A stretch of DNA of 17,925 bases from an uncultured euryarchaeote (GTDB lineage Archaea; Thermoplasmatota; Thermoplasmata; UBA10834): NCBI GenBank assembly GCA_937872085.1, contig CALMQK010000118.1:1-17925 (forward strand). Reading direction: 5' to 3'. Each line of letters opens with the position of its first letter. The first letter of the stretch is position 1. The translations under genes were made by a program, and so were the position numbers. Under the pieces are notes generated by a model. It did not search any database, had not been told where the DNA came from, and saw only the letters and a list, made by a program, of their open reading frames with translations. Shown here piece after piece: positions 1 through 7,304 of this stretch.

Positions 1-1056
1 GGTCACTTGGACCAGTACGGCATCTTCATCGTCCTTCCATTCTTCGTGACCATAGCGACGCTGTCAGGGGCGCCTCTCTTCGCCTACTACATGTTCCTCG
101 TATTCGCCATAGTCGCGAGCGTCGCGTGGGTCTTCGCGACAAGCGCGAGAGTGTTCATCAAGGAGATGCGAGGAAAGGCGAAATCGAGGGAACACAGTCC
201 CCTGTTCGATACATTTGCGCTCCTCTGTGCAACCATATTCTTCACATTCGCGACAGTCCTTTTGGTGATCCTGCTCCAAGGAGACACGGGAACAACCCCT
301 TCGACAGGGACCCTCGCGGAATCGCTCTTCCTCCTCGCAAATGCGGCAGTATGGGAAGAGATCGCGGTCCGGGTCCTGCTGATAGGCATCCCACTCCTCA
401 TCCTGGACATCATCCTCAAGAAGTCCCGGAGGAAGCCCCACAGCTACATCCTGGGCGGCGGATTCAAGTTCGGCGTTGTGGAAACTGCCCTTGTCGTCGC
501 GACGTCGGTTGTCTTCGGGGTCGCGCACTGGGTCGGAGGATGGCCCGCGTGGAAGATACCCGATGCGACAGTGGCAGGATTCGCATTCGGATACCTCTTC
601 CTAAGGCATGGCCTGCCGTCTGCCATCCTCCTGCACTTTGTGAACGACTATCTCACCATGCCCACCGATGTTTTCAGTTCCAGCTCGGAAGGGTTGGGAT
701 TTTTGACCATTCTTCTCATGCTCTTCTGGGCGCTCCTGGGAAGCGTGCTCTTTGCCTACTACGTCATCCGGGTGGTCGAGTTCTTCTCCCACAAGACATT
801 CTTCGAGGACAAGCCGGCGGGGGTAGGAATACCAGGCGTCGACCCCCGACTGCACATGCCCTATCCACAGCCGTACTCGTATGCTCCGCATCAGCAAGTC
901 CAGCCCACGTACCAGTCCAATATGGGCGTGGTTACGCCTGGTCCGACCGTTGGTCACGGATACAGCGGCGGGTATGTATGCCCAGCATGCGGATACACCC
1001 AAGCCCGTTGGAGCGAGGGCAAGTTCCAATGTCTACGGTGTGGGAAAGTCGCCTAG
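1..1056 (+). CDS. CPBP-family intramembrane metalloprotease with C-terminal zinc ribbon (5' end probably outside window)
   Basis: The three CPBP (CAAX protease/Abi) signatures are present in order, numbering from a TTG at base 7: EEIAVR (residues 117-122), FGVAH (170-174) and HFVND (210-214). In this family these Glu and His residues bind the catalytic metal inside the membrane. Hydrophobic segments at roughly 6-45, 70-90, 105-137, 158-178, 187-212 and 228-255 suggest 6-8 membrane helices. A proline/tyrosine-rich linker (about 268-321) leads to a C-terminal ribbon with CPAC (325-328) and CLRC (342-345), a typical zinc-binding pair. The frame is open to base 1 (Gly-His before the TTG), so the true start is probably upstream. 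The gene is tail-to-tail with the next one, overlapping it by 24 bp. The family call is firm; the substrate is unknown. Members process prenylated proteins or peptides, or give immunity to bacteriocins. Confidence 0.85.
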   Translation, partial: GHLDQYGIFIVLPFFVTIATLSGAPLFAYYMFLVFAIVASVAWVFATSARVFIKEMRGKAKSREHSPLFDTFALLCATIFFTFATVLLVILLQGDTGTTPSTGTLAESLFLLANAAVWEEIAVRVLLIGIPLLILDIILKKSRRKPHSYILGGGFKFGVVETALVVATSVVFGVAHWVGGWPAWKIPDATVAGFAFGYLFLRHGLPSAILLHFVNDYLTMPTDVFSSSSEGLGFLTILLMLFWALLGSVLFAYYVIRVVEFFSHKTFFEDKPAGVGIPGVDPRLHMPYPQPYSYAPHQQVQPTYQSNMGVVTPGPTVGHGYSGGYVCPACGYTQARWSEGKFQCLRCGKVA

Positions 1057-1806
1057 AATTCTCTCGAGCTTCGACTTGCTCTTCACTCCCGGCTCCAAGT
1101 CAGTGGACTCGATCACCAGATTGCCGTCGTATGACTTCCGCAGGATACTGATCACTTTCTTGATGTCAGCCGTGCCGTCATCGACTTCGTTATGCTGGTC
1201 CCAGGTGCCCTCGTTGTTGTGCAGGTGGACGTTCTTGAACAGTCCGGCGAGCTTCAGGAATTCATCTATCTGTCCAGACGTGTTGGCATGCCCCATGTCA
1301 AAGCATATTCCCAAGCCTGCGCTATCGACCACCTCGAGAAGCTCGGCAGCGGTCGTGCATGTGCCATTGATGTTCGCGGGCATGTTCTCGATAGCGATTA
1401 CGACCGAGTTGTCGCGTGCGAAGGCCGCGAGCTCCTTCACGGAATCCTTGGTCTTCTCGAGCGCCTTCGCCTTGTTCAGGAACGCTATGCCTTGGATGAA
1501 GCCAGGATGGACCGTGGCGAGAGGTATCTCCAACTGATGGCAAATCATGATCGTCTGTTTGACTTCGTTCAGAGCTGCGAGCCTCATGGGTTCGTAGACG
1601 CTCCCGATATTGACATCGCTGATCGGGACGTGTACCTGGAAGCTCATGTCGAGCGATTCCCTGCCGTATCCGATGCCGTCCCTGATCAGCTCGAGCCTGT
1701 CTTCACCCTCCGAGATGATCTCCCAGAGCTGGAAATGCTCCGATATCCTCTCCAGCGTGTTCAAGAACGGCACCTGGCAGAAAGTCGGTGACGATATTCC
1801 TATCAT
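1033..1806 (-). CDS. Sugar phosphate isomerase/epimerase-like TIM-barrel protein (AP endonuclease 2 superfamily)
   Basis: A 257-residue protein with the xylose-isomerase-like TIM-barrel pattern of metal-ligand motifs on successive strands: HPGF (100-103), IEN (139-141), FDMGH (169-173), VHLHNN (193-198), DQH (203-205) and IES (232-234). In the family, Glu140, Asp170/His173, the His195/His197 region and Glu233 would hold a divalent metal. The superfamily includes sugar isomerases, epimerases and endonuclease IV, so the substrate cannot be read from sequence. The ATG overlaps the stop of the upstream UPF0201 gene in an ATGA arrangement and is preceded by a GGGAGGATC Shine-Dalgarno, so the two are co-transcribed and probably translationally coupled. 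Its 3' end overlaps the convergent protease gene by 24 bp. Confidence 0.8.
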   Translation of the reverse strand: MIGISSPTFCQVPFLNTLERISEHFQLWEIISEGEDRLELIRDGIGYGRESLDMSFQVHVPISDVNIGSVYEPMRLAALNEVKQTIMICHQLEIPLATVHPGFIQGIAFLNKAKALEKTKDSVKELAAFARDNSVVIAIENMPANINGTCTTAAELLEVVDSAGLGICFDMGHANTSGQIDEFLKLAGLFKNVHLHNNEGTWDQHNEVDDGTADIKKVISILRKSYDGNLVIESTDLEPGVKSKSKLERILGDFPTP

Positions 1807-2189
1807 GTTCGATCCTCCCGTCTCGCTTCTGGGACCAAGGATTCAATGAGCACCTGGATGTCCTCAGTCGATACGAGCACTTCGATGTCCCCGAGGGCGT
1901 GGGACCCCTCTGAGAACGATATCTTGCCGACGGACGCGACCTGTTTGTTCAACACGAAGGAGGCGGCACCTCGCTTCAGCCCGCGTCTCAGGACTGCTCG
2001 CGCGGCGTCCCGTATCCTCTGCCGCTTGAGGAGATCACAGAAGGTTTCGAGGGAGCTTGAACGAGCGACCATAGGATCCTCGCCTTGGATATCGGCATCG
2101 GGGAAGACATTCTTGATCGCACGAGCGACCTTCTCCCTGTCCTCCGTGGGATAACATCTTGCTCTAATCGTCACCTCGACCATAGCCAT
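1803..2189 (-). CDS. UPF0201 family protein (COG1931-type, putative RNA-binding)
   Basis: At 128 residues it matches the archaeal UPF0201 family: an N-terminal VEVTIRARCYPTED strand-turn, a central LKRQRIRDAARAVLRRG helix, then SFVLNKQVASVGKISF and a C-terminal LGDIEVLVS...LIESLVPE block. The family is almost restricted to archaea; structures show an RNA-binding-like fold, but the function is undetermined. A second in-frame ATG at 2183 would give 126 residues. The first ATG lies about 23 bp from the centre of a TATA element, which fits a leaderless mRNA. It is the first gene of a two-gene unit with the TIM-barrel protein and is divergent from polB. Confidence 0.88.
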   Translation of the reverse strand: MAMVEVTIRARCYPTEDREKVARAIKNVFPDADIQGEDPMVARSSSLETFCDLLKRQRIRDAARAVLRRGLKRGAASFVLNKQVASVGKISFSEGSHALGDIEVLVSTEDIQVLIESLVPEARREDRT

Positions 2190-2206
2190 GTACGATATTA
2201 GAAAAG

Positions 2207-2216
2207 ATATTTAAAG
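2207..2216. promoter_or_regulatory. Shared TATA element between UPF0201 gene and polB
   Basis: ATATTTAAAG contains a palindromic TTTAAA, so it can act as box A in both directions. Its centre is about 30 bp before the polB ATG and 23 bp before the UPF0201 ATG, both within normal archaeal TATA-to-start spacing for leaderless or nearly leaderless transcripts. A second weaker GATATTA lies 12 bp to the left. The whole divergent spacer is only 52 bp, so there is little room for two independent promoters. This is inference from position and composition; no transcription data are available. Confidence 0.55.
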
Positions 2217-2241
2217 ACGCCCGCGCTAGGATTGGAAGCAC

Positions 2242-3708
2242 ATGAAGAAGAGTATTCTGAAAGCTTTCGCCGAGAACGGCATCCTGGCTGATCCTGAGGC
2301 GGTGGATGCCATTTCACAGTCATCCGAGGCGATGAAGTGCGTGGATGTCATTCTTCGGGATGAGAATCGACCACTCGTCCTCACGAAATCCGATGTCGAC
2401 AATTATCTGACTTGCGAGCCTAAGATGCGTCCGCTCGCCCAAACGAAACCCGTGATCAAAGAGGGGGAAGTGCCCTCGCTAGAACTAGCGTCCAGCCGCG
2501 GGGCCGAGAAGGGCGAGGACATCAAGATACTGAAGGACATAACCGGGGAATCGACCTGCGTCGGCAATGTGATCGACTTCGCGAAGCTGTTCAATGACAG
2601 GTTCTCCGCATTGAAGAAGATCCTGGTCAGGCGGCGGGAACTGTCCGGGCTGGCCACGATAGCCAAGGCGAAGAAGGTGAGGAGGGACATCAAGTTCATC
2701 GGCATAGTAAACGACGTTCGGACGACCAAGAACGGTCATACCATGCTCGACCTTGAGGATGAGGAGGACAAGATACAGGTCCTTCTGATGAAGGGGTCGA
2801 AGAGCATCGACACTTTCGTCAAGGACGAGGTCGTTGGCGTCGTCGGGTCCTTCAGCAAGGACGGGGAGATAGTGGTCGCGAAGGAGATCGTCCGGCCCGA
2901 GGTCCCGATGAACAGCGGGATGACGCCCAACGGCTCCGATTCGATCGTGGCGTTCGTTTCCGACATCCATGTGGGCAGCGCGGAGTTCCTTGGGAAGGAA
3001 TGGGACAGGTTCATCAGCTGGCTCAACAAGGACCCCGTCGCCAAGGATGTGAGATACATCGTCGTACCTGGAGACTTGGTCGATGGCATCGGCATATATC
3101 CGGACCAGGAGGACGAACTGGTCATAGAGGACGTATACGCGCAATACACGGAGCTCGCGCGCCTCATGAAAGGGATACCTGAAAGGATCAAGATCGTGAT
3201 GATGCCCGGGAACCATGATGCCGTGCGGCTCGCGGAGCCGCAGCCCGCACTTCCTGAGTCGATAACCAAGATGTTCGACGCCAGGACCAGGTTCGTGGGA
3301 AATCCTTGCTACATGGAGATCGAGGGCAGGACCATACTCGCCTACCACGGAAGGAGCATGGACGACTTCATCAGTGGCATCCACGCCCTTTCCTACAACG
3401 ACCCCGCCGAGATCATGAGGGAGATGCTGAGGCGTCGGCACATGGCGCCCATCTACGGCGAGCGGACAGCGATCGCGCCCGAGCAGAAGGACTATCTCGT
3501 CATTGACCAGGTGCCGAACATCTTCGTGACCGGTCACGTGCACGCGTGCGCGGTAGCCGAGTATCGAGGCATAAAGCTGATCAACGCGTCCGCATGGCAA
3601 TCCCAGACCTCCTTCCAGAGGATGCACAACCAGATACCCGATCCTGCCAAGGTCCCGATGGTCAATCTGGGGACCGGCGAGGTCTGGGTCGAGGATTTCT
3701 CCAGCTGA
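2242..3708 (+). CDS. polB: DNA polymerase D (Pol II) small subunit DP1, 3'-5' exonuclease
   Basis: A 488-residue small subunit of the archaeal heterodimeric replicative polymerase PolD; DP1 supplies Mre11-like proofreading exonuclease activity and stabilises DP2. An N-terminal helical domain (about 1-60) and a charged linker (about 60-115) precede an OB fold (about 148-220, starting IKFIGIVNDVRTTKNG). The calcineurin-type phosphoesterase domain follows, with DIH (241-243), GDLVDG (277-282), GNHD (323-326), YHG (368-370) and GHVH (431-434), so all expected metal ligands are present. The length is at the short end of the family (about 480-620). The start is near-leaderless behind the shared TATA element; no strong Shine-Dalgarno is seen. 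The DP2 (polC) gene is not in this window. Confidence 0.96.
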   Translation: MKKSILKAFAENGILADPEAVDAISQSSEAMKCVDVILRDENRPLVLTKSDVDNYLTCEPKMRPLAQTKPVIKEGEVPSLELASSRGAEKGEDIKILKDITGESTCVGNVIDFAKLFNDRFSALKKILVRRRELSGLATIAKAKKVRRDIKFIGIVNDVRTTKNGHTMLDLEDEEDKIQVLLMKGSKSIDTFVKDEVVGVVGSFSKDGEIVVAKEIVRPEVPMNSGMTPNGSDSIVAFVSDIHVGSAEFLGKEWDRFISWLNKDPVAKDVRYIVVPGDLVDGIGIYPDQEDELVIEDVYAQYTELARLMKGIPERIKIVMMPGNHDAVRLAEPQPALPESITKMFDARTRFVGNPCYMEIEGRTILAYHGRSMDDFISGIHALSYNDPAEIMREMLRRRHMAPIYGERTAIAPEQKDYLVIDQVPNIFVTGHVHACAVAEYRGIKLINASAWQSQTSFQRMHNQIPDPAKVPMVNLGTGEVWVEDFSS

Positions 3709-3742
3709 GGGAAAGGAAAGACTTGATAAACGCCGACTGGGA

Positions 3743-5128
3743 TTGCCCGTCGTGCGAGACCTAGACGCCTTCTTCAGGCCGAAGTCAGTTGCAGTTGTTG
3801 GCGCGACCCCGACCGCTGGGAAGATAGGCAACATCCTCATCGAGAATCTTTTCAGCGACGGCTACAAGGGCAAGATCTTCTTCGTCAACCCCAACTACCA
3901 GGAGATACTCGGGATGCCCTGCTACCGGTCGATCTTGGACTGCCCAGGGACTGTGGACATGGCCGTGATCGTGGTGCCGGCAAAGTTTGTTCCCGAGGTC
4001 CTCGAGCAGGTGGGTCAGAAGGGCACCAAGGCCGTCACCATCATATCCGCAGGTTTCTCCGAAGGGGACGCGGAGGGCAAGGAAAGGGAGAGGCTGGTCC
4101 TCGAGATAGCCCACAAGCACGAGCTGAGGATCGTGGGCCCGAACTCCCTGGGTGTGATCTCCCCACACGCAAGGCTCAACGCCTCGTTCGCAAGAGCCTC
4201 CCCGCTCAAAGGGTCCATCGCGTTCTTCTCTCAGAGCGGCGCGTTCTGCACAGCCGCCATCGAGTACTCGTTAGGGGAGACACTGGGGTTCTCGGCCTTC
4301 GTCAGCTCTGGAAACAAGGCGGACATCGATGATGCTGACCTGGTCAGGTACTTCGCCCACGACGAGAGGACCAGTTGCATCGCGGCTTACATGGAATCAA
4401 CGAGAAAGGGCCCTGAACTGTTCCAGGCACTCGAGAGGGCATCCAGGAAGAAGCCGGTCGTGATACTCAAGGCAGGGAGGTCGGTCAAGGGTGCGAAGGC
4501 CGCGAGCTCCCACACAGGGGCGCTCGCCGGGTCGGACTCCGCCTACGACGCGGTCTTCAGGCAGACGGGTGTCTACCGAGCGAAGACGATGTTCGAACTG
4601 TTCGATGCAGCACAAGCGCTCGCGAACCAGCCGCCTCTGACGGGAGATGGCGTGGCGATCGTCACTAACGCAGGCGGGATGGGAGTGATCGCGACGGACG
4701 CGGCAGAAGACGTGGGATTGGTCCTGTCAGAACTCTCCGATGAGACCCTGGAGCAGATCGGAAAGGCAGTCCCTCCGACCTGGAGCCGGGGCAACCCGGT
4801 CGACATAATCGGAGATGCGGACACGACGAGGTACGCCGACGTCCTGAAGGTCGTGGGCCAGGCTCCTGAGGTAAAGGGCATCATGGTCATAGCCGCGAGG
4901 CAGGCCGCCACGAACCTCTACGAAATCGCGAAATGGATCTCCATCACCGCGAAGCTGAGCGGAAAGCCGACTGTCGCATGCTTCGCCGGAATAGATGACC
5001 CTGAATCGGAGCAGTTCCTCGATTCGAGAGGGATACCCGTCATGTCGGTGCCCGAGAGGGCCATCACTTCCCTCCAAGCGCTCTCGCTCAGAGGCAAATA
5101 CCTGAAGAAGAAGGGCCTCGTTGACTGA
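3743..5128 (+). CDS. ADP-forming acetyl/acyl-CoA synthetase, alpha subunit
   Basis: A 461-residue alpha subunit of the archaeal NDP-forming acyl-CoA synthetase, which makes ATP from ADP and phosphate by converting acyl-CoA to the acid. Domains: CoA-binding Rossmann domain (about 5-125, with SVAVVGATPTAGKIGN at 15-30), succinyl-CoA-synthetase-like ligase domains (about 155-290 and 300-455). The SSHTGALAGSD motif places the phosphorylated histidine at His257, matching the known alpha-subunit active site. The ATP-grasp beta subunit is neither fused nor adjacent, so a partner must be encoded elsewhere. The start is uncertain: TTG at 3743 or GTG at 3752 (458 residues). No good Shine-Dalgarno precedes either; a TTGATAAA at 3723-3730 lies about 25 bp from the GTG, which would favour a leaderless GTG start. 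Confidence 0.9.
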   Translation: MPVVRDLDAFFRPKSVAVVGATPTAGKIGNILIENLFSDGYKGKIFFVNPNYQEILGMPCYRSILDCPGTVDMAVIVVPAKFVPEVLEQVGQKGTKAVTIISAGFSEGDAEGKERERLVLEIAHKHELRIVGPNSLGVISPHARLNASFARASPLKGSIAFFSQSGAFCTAAIEYSLGETLGFSAFVSSGNKADIDDADLVRYFAHDERTSCIAAYMESTRKGPELFQALERASRKKPVVILKAGRSVKGAKAASSHTGALAGSDSAYDAVFRQTGVYRAKTMFELFDAAQALANQPPLTGDGVAIVTNAGGMGVIATDAAEDVGLVLSELSDETLEQIGKAVPPTWSRGNPVDIIGDADTTRYADVLKVVGQAPEVKGIMVIAARQAATNLYEIAKWISITAKLSGKPTVACFAGIDDPESEQFLDSRGIPVMSVPERAITSLQALSLRGKYLKKKGLVD

Positions 5129-5142
5129 TGAGCCTCCGGGAC

Positions 5143-5250
5143 TCAGCCGATCAGGTCCTTCATTATTATCAACAGACCGAACCCCATGATCACAAGGCTG
5201 GATATGAACCCAAGCCGGATGATCTTTGTCATGAATACTCTATCCTGCAA
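5143..5250 (-). CDS. Possible small single-span membrane protein after atpD (ahaG-like position)
   Basis: Downstream of atpD a reading frame ends at a TGA (5143-5145). From a TTG at 5250 it gives 35 residues; from an ATG at 5232, 29 residues. The product has one strongly hydrophobic helix, with core IRLGFISSLVIMGFGLLII, then a short MKDLIG tail. The same frame upstream of the TTG also looks protein-like (RDQTTWDELLQDRVF) but has no usual start codon before an in-frame stop. Meanwhile a GTG overlapping the atpD stop (5274-5276) opens a 15-codon frame that is out of register. A +/-1 slip, sequencing error or unusual start could join them. Methanosarcina operons have a small hydrophobic ahaG gene after ahaD, so position supports a real gene, but homology is not shown. 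Confidence 0.4.
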   Translation of the reverse strand: MQDRVFMTKIIRLGFISSLVIMGFGLLIIMKDLIG

Positions 5251-5272
5251 CAGTTCGTCCCAGGTCGTCTGG

Positions 5273-5914
5273 TCACGCTCCGGATGCCTTCTGTGTCTTC
5301 TTCTTGATCCGTTTCAGCCTGAATATGTTGTCCCGCTCCATCTCCTCAAGCCTGAACCGAATGAACCTCTCGATCTCCTCGAGATCTGGAAGCACCCTGA
5401 ACTCGAGAGCGTTGACCCGCCGTTTTGTGCGCTCGATCTCATCAAGGAGCTTCTTTATCGTCGTCTCCAGCTCCGCGGCCTTGACAACGGTCTCGACCAG
5501 CTTCTCGTATGCGTCCGTCGCCTCGTCTATCCTGGGTGACGTGCCGATGATCCCGTAACCACGCTCATCCAGAGGCGCGACGATCCTACTGGACTGGATG
5601 TTTGGGACGACAACCCCCATCAGGTTCCTGCTGCGGAGACTGATCTCTGGGTGGCTGGAGAGAGCGTACGCCGCCGAGCGCACGGCGATTGCGCCATCAA
5701 CAGCGTTCGCGATCGCTATCCTCTCCTGGGCCTCCTTGTAGCGCTTCGCTATCTCGACCCTCAGGTCCTTGGCCTGATTAAGGATCTTGAAGAACTCGAG
5801 TATGAGCCCGTCCCTCTTGAGCTTCAGGATCTTGTGGCCGTTCTTGGTCAGCTTGATCTTCTTCGTGACCTCGAGCAGTTCTGACCTGGTTGGTTGGATC
5901 TCGCGAACTGGCAT
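5273..5914 (-). CDS. atpD: A-type ATP synthase subunit D (central stalk)
   Basis: The central rotor shaft that, with F, turns inside the A3B3 head and links it to C and the membrane ring. I chose the ATG at 5914 (213 residues, starting MPVREIQPTRSELLEVTKK), which matches the family start and normal length of about 200-215. The frame extends to 5956, but that would add an Arg-rich stretch overlapping atpB. A GTGAT Shine-Dalgarno (5921-5925) lies 6 nt before this ATG and contains the atpB stop codon. Conserved features are TRSELLEVTKKIKLTKNGHKILK-type N-terminal helix, a long helical N-terminus, a central SSRIVAPLDERGYGI-like segment and the C-terminal helix with RTKRRVNALEFRVLPDLE before a basic tail. 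Confidence 0.95.
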   Translation of the reverse strand: MPVREIQPTRSELLEVTKKIKLTKNGHKILKLKRDGLILEFFKILNQAKDLRVEIAKRYKEAQERIAIANAVDGAIAVRSAAYALSSHPEISLRSRNLMGVVVPNIQSSRIVAPLDERGYGIIGTSPRIDEATDAYEKLVETVVKAAELETTIKKLLDEIERTKRRVNALEFRVLPDLEEIERFIRFRLEEMERDNIFRLKRIKKKTQKASGA

Positions 5915-5921
5915 CTGAGTA

Positions 5922-7301
5922 TCACTTCTTCTTCGTCTGCGGATGGTACTTCTCAATCAGCTTGCGGTCGATCTTCGTTAGCGAGTCGATTGGCAGCGCT
6001 GATATGAGGTCCCAGCCCAAATCCAGCGTCTGCTCGATCGAGCGGTCCTCGTCCTTACCCTGCCTGATGAATCTGTCCTCGAAGGCGTCCGCGAAGTCCA
6101 AGAACTTCCTGTCCCTTTCCGAAAGCGCCTCCTTCCCCACGATTGCGACAAGTCCCCTCAGGTCACGGCCCTCGGCGTAAGCGGCGTATAGTTGGTCGGA
6201 GACCGCCCTATGATCGTCTCTTGTGTGTCCTGCCCCTATGCCCTGGCCCATCAACCTCGATAGAGATCTCTCGACGGCTATCGGCGGGAATATGCCCTTT
6301 CTGTGCAGGTCCCGTGATGCAACGATCTGTCCCTCGGTGATGTACCCGGTCAAGTCTGGTATCGGGTGCGTGATGTCATCTCCCGGCATGGAGAGGATCG
6401 GGAACTGGGTGATCGAACCCGTCTTGTCCTTGATCCTGCCTGCTCGTTCGTAAAGGTTCGCAAGGTCGGTGTACATGTACCCTGGATAGCCTCTCCTCGC
6501 AGGCACCTCCTCCCTTGCCGCGCCTATCTGTCGGAGCGCCTCGCAATAATTCGTGATGTCGGTGAGGATGACCAGCACGTGCATGTTCAGGTCGAAGGCG
6601 AGATACTCAGCCGTTGTCAAAGCGAGCTTCGGGGTCAACAACCGTTCGATGGCGGGGTCGTCCGCGAGGTTCAAGAACACGACCGCACGCTTGAGGGCGC
6701 CCGTCCTCTCGAAGTCGTTCATGAAGTACTGGGCCTCCTCGCTGGTGATGCCCATGGCCGCGAACACGACGGCGAACTCCTCCTTCTTGCCGACCACCTT
6801 TGACTGCCTGGCAATCTGCAGCGCGATGTCGTTGTGTGGCAGTCCCGAGCCGGAGAATATCGGCAGCTTCTGCCCTCTGACGAGCGTGTTCATGCCATCG
6901 ATGGACGAGATGCCAGTCTGGATGAACTCCCTAGGGTTGTCTCTAGCCCAGGGGTTGATGGCGGCGCCGATGATTTCGAGCCGCTTCTCGGGAATTATCG
7001 GTGGACCTTTGTCAAGCGGATCTCCGGATCCGGACAGGATCCTTCCGAGCATGTCCCTCGACACTGGCATCTTGACGGTCTCCCCCAAGAACTTCACGCC
7101 CGAGGCTTTGTCTATGCCGCCTGTGCCCTCAAAGACCTGGATTACTACGACCTCATCGGAAGAGTCGAGAACCTGCCCTCTTTTGATCGATCCGTCCGGG
7201 AGGGCGATCTGGACTAGCTCGCCGTATCCCACTGGCTCGGTCTTCTCCACGAATACGAGGGGGCCTGCGATCTGGCTGATTGTGTGGTATTCCTTTGCCA
7301 T
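5922..7301 (-). CDS. atpB: A-type ATP synthase subunit B (non-catalytic)
   Basis: The regulatory, non-catalytic member of the A3B3 hexamer (459 residues, usual length about 460). Like all B subunits it lacks a Walker A lysine; the equivalent position reads FSGSGLPHNDIA (149-160). A beta-barrel N-domain (about 5-75) leads into conserved MLGRILSGSGDPLDKGPP (84-101), the GISSIDGMNTLVRGQKLPIF nucleotide-domain entrance and the helical C-terminus. The ATG is 3 nt after the atpA stop; the Shine-Dalgarno (GGGGGTG, 7308-7314) abuts that stop (TGA, 7305-7307), so translation is likely coupled. The junction to atpD is 7 nt. Confidence 0.97.
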   Translation of the reverse strand: MAKEYHTISQIAGPLVFVEKTEPVGYGELVQIALPDGSIKRGQVLDSSDEVVVIQVFEGTGGIDKASGVKFLGETVKMPVSRDMLGRILSGSGDPLDKGPPIIPEKRLEIIGAAINPWARDNPREFIQTGISSIDGMNTLVRGQKLPIFSGSGLPHNDIALQIARQSKVVGKKEEFAVVFAAMGITSEEAQYFMNDFERTGALKRAVVFLNLADDPAIERLLTPKLALTTAEYLAFDLNMHVLVILTDITNYCEALRQIGAAREEVPARRGYPGYMYTDLANLYERAGRIKDKTGSITQFPILSMPGDDITHPIPDLTGYITEGQIVASRDLHRKGIFPPIAVERSLSRLMGQGIGAGHTRDDHRAVSDQLYAAYAEGRDLRGLVAIVGKEALSERDRKFLDFADAFEDRFIRQGKDEDRSIEQTLDLGWDLISALPIDSLTKIDRKLIEKYHPQTKKK

Positions 7302-7304
7302 TTG

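Noticed and set aside
2485..3840. 451-codon open frame on the minus strand opposite polB
   Set aside because: It lies antisense to a protein with full DP1 motifs, has a His/Pro/Arg/Asp-rich composition with no domain, and is explained by high GC content.
5129..5160. Possible bidirectional terminator between the acyl-CoA synthetase gene and the ATP synthase operon
   Set aside because: Only a weak imperfect dyad (GAGCCTCCGGGACTC) and no convincing T-tract on either strand.
5915..5956. Extended start of atpD at 5956
   Set aside because: Adds an Arg-rich stretch overlapping atpB; the ATG at 5914 has a Shine-Dalgarno and the canonical N-terminus.
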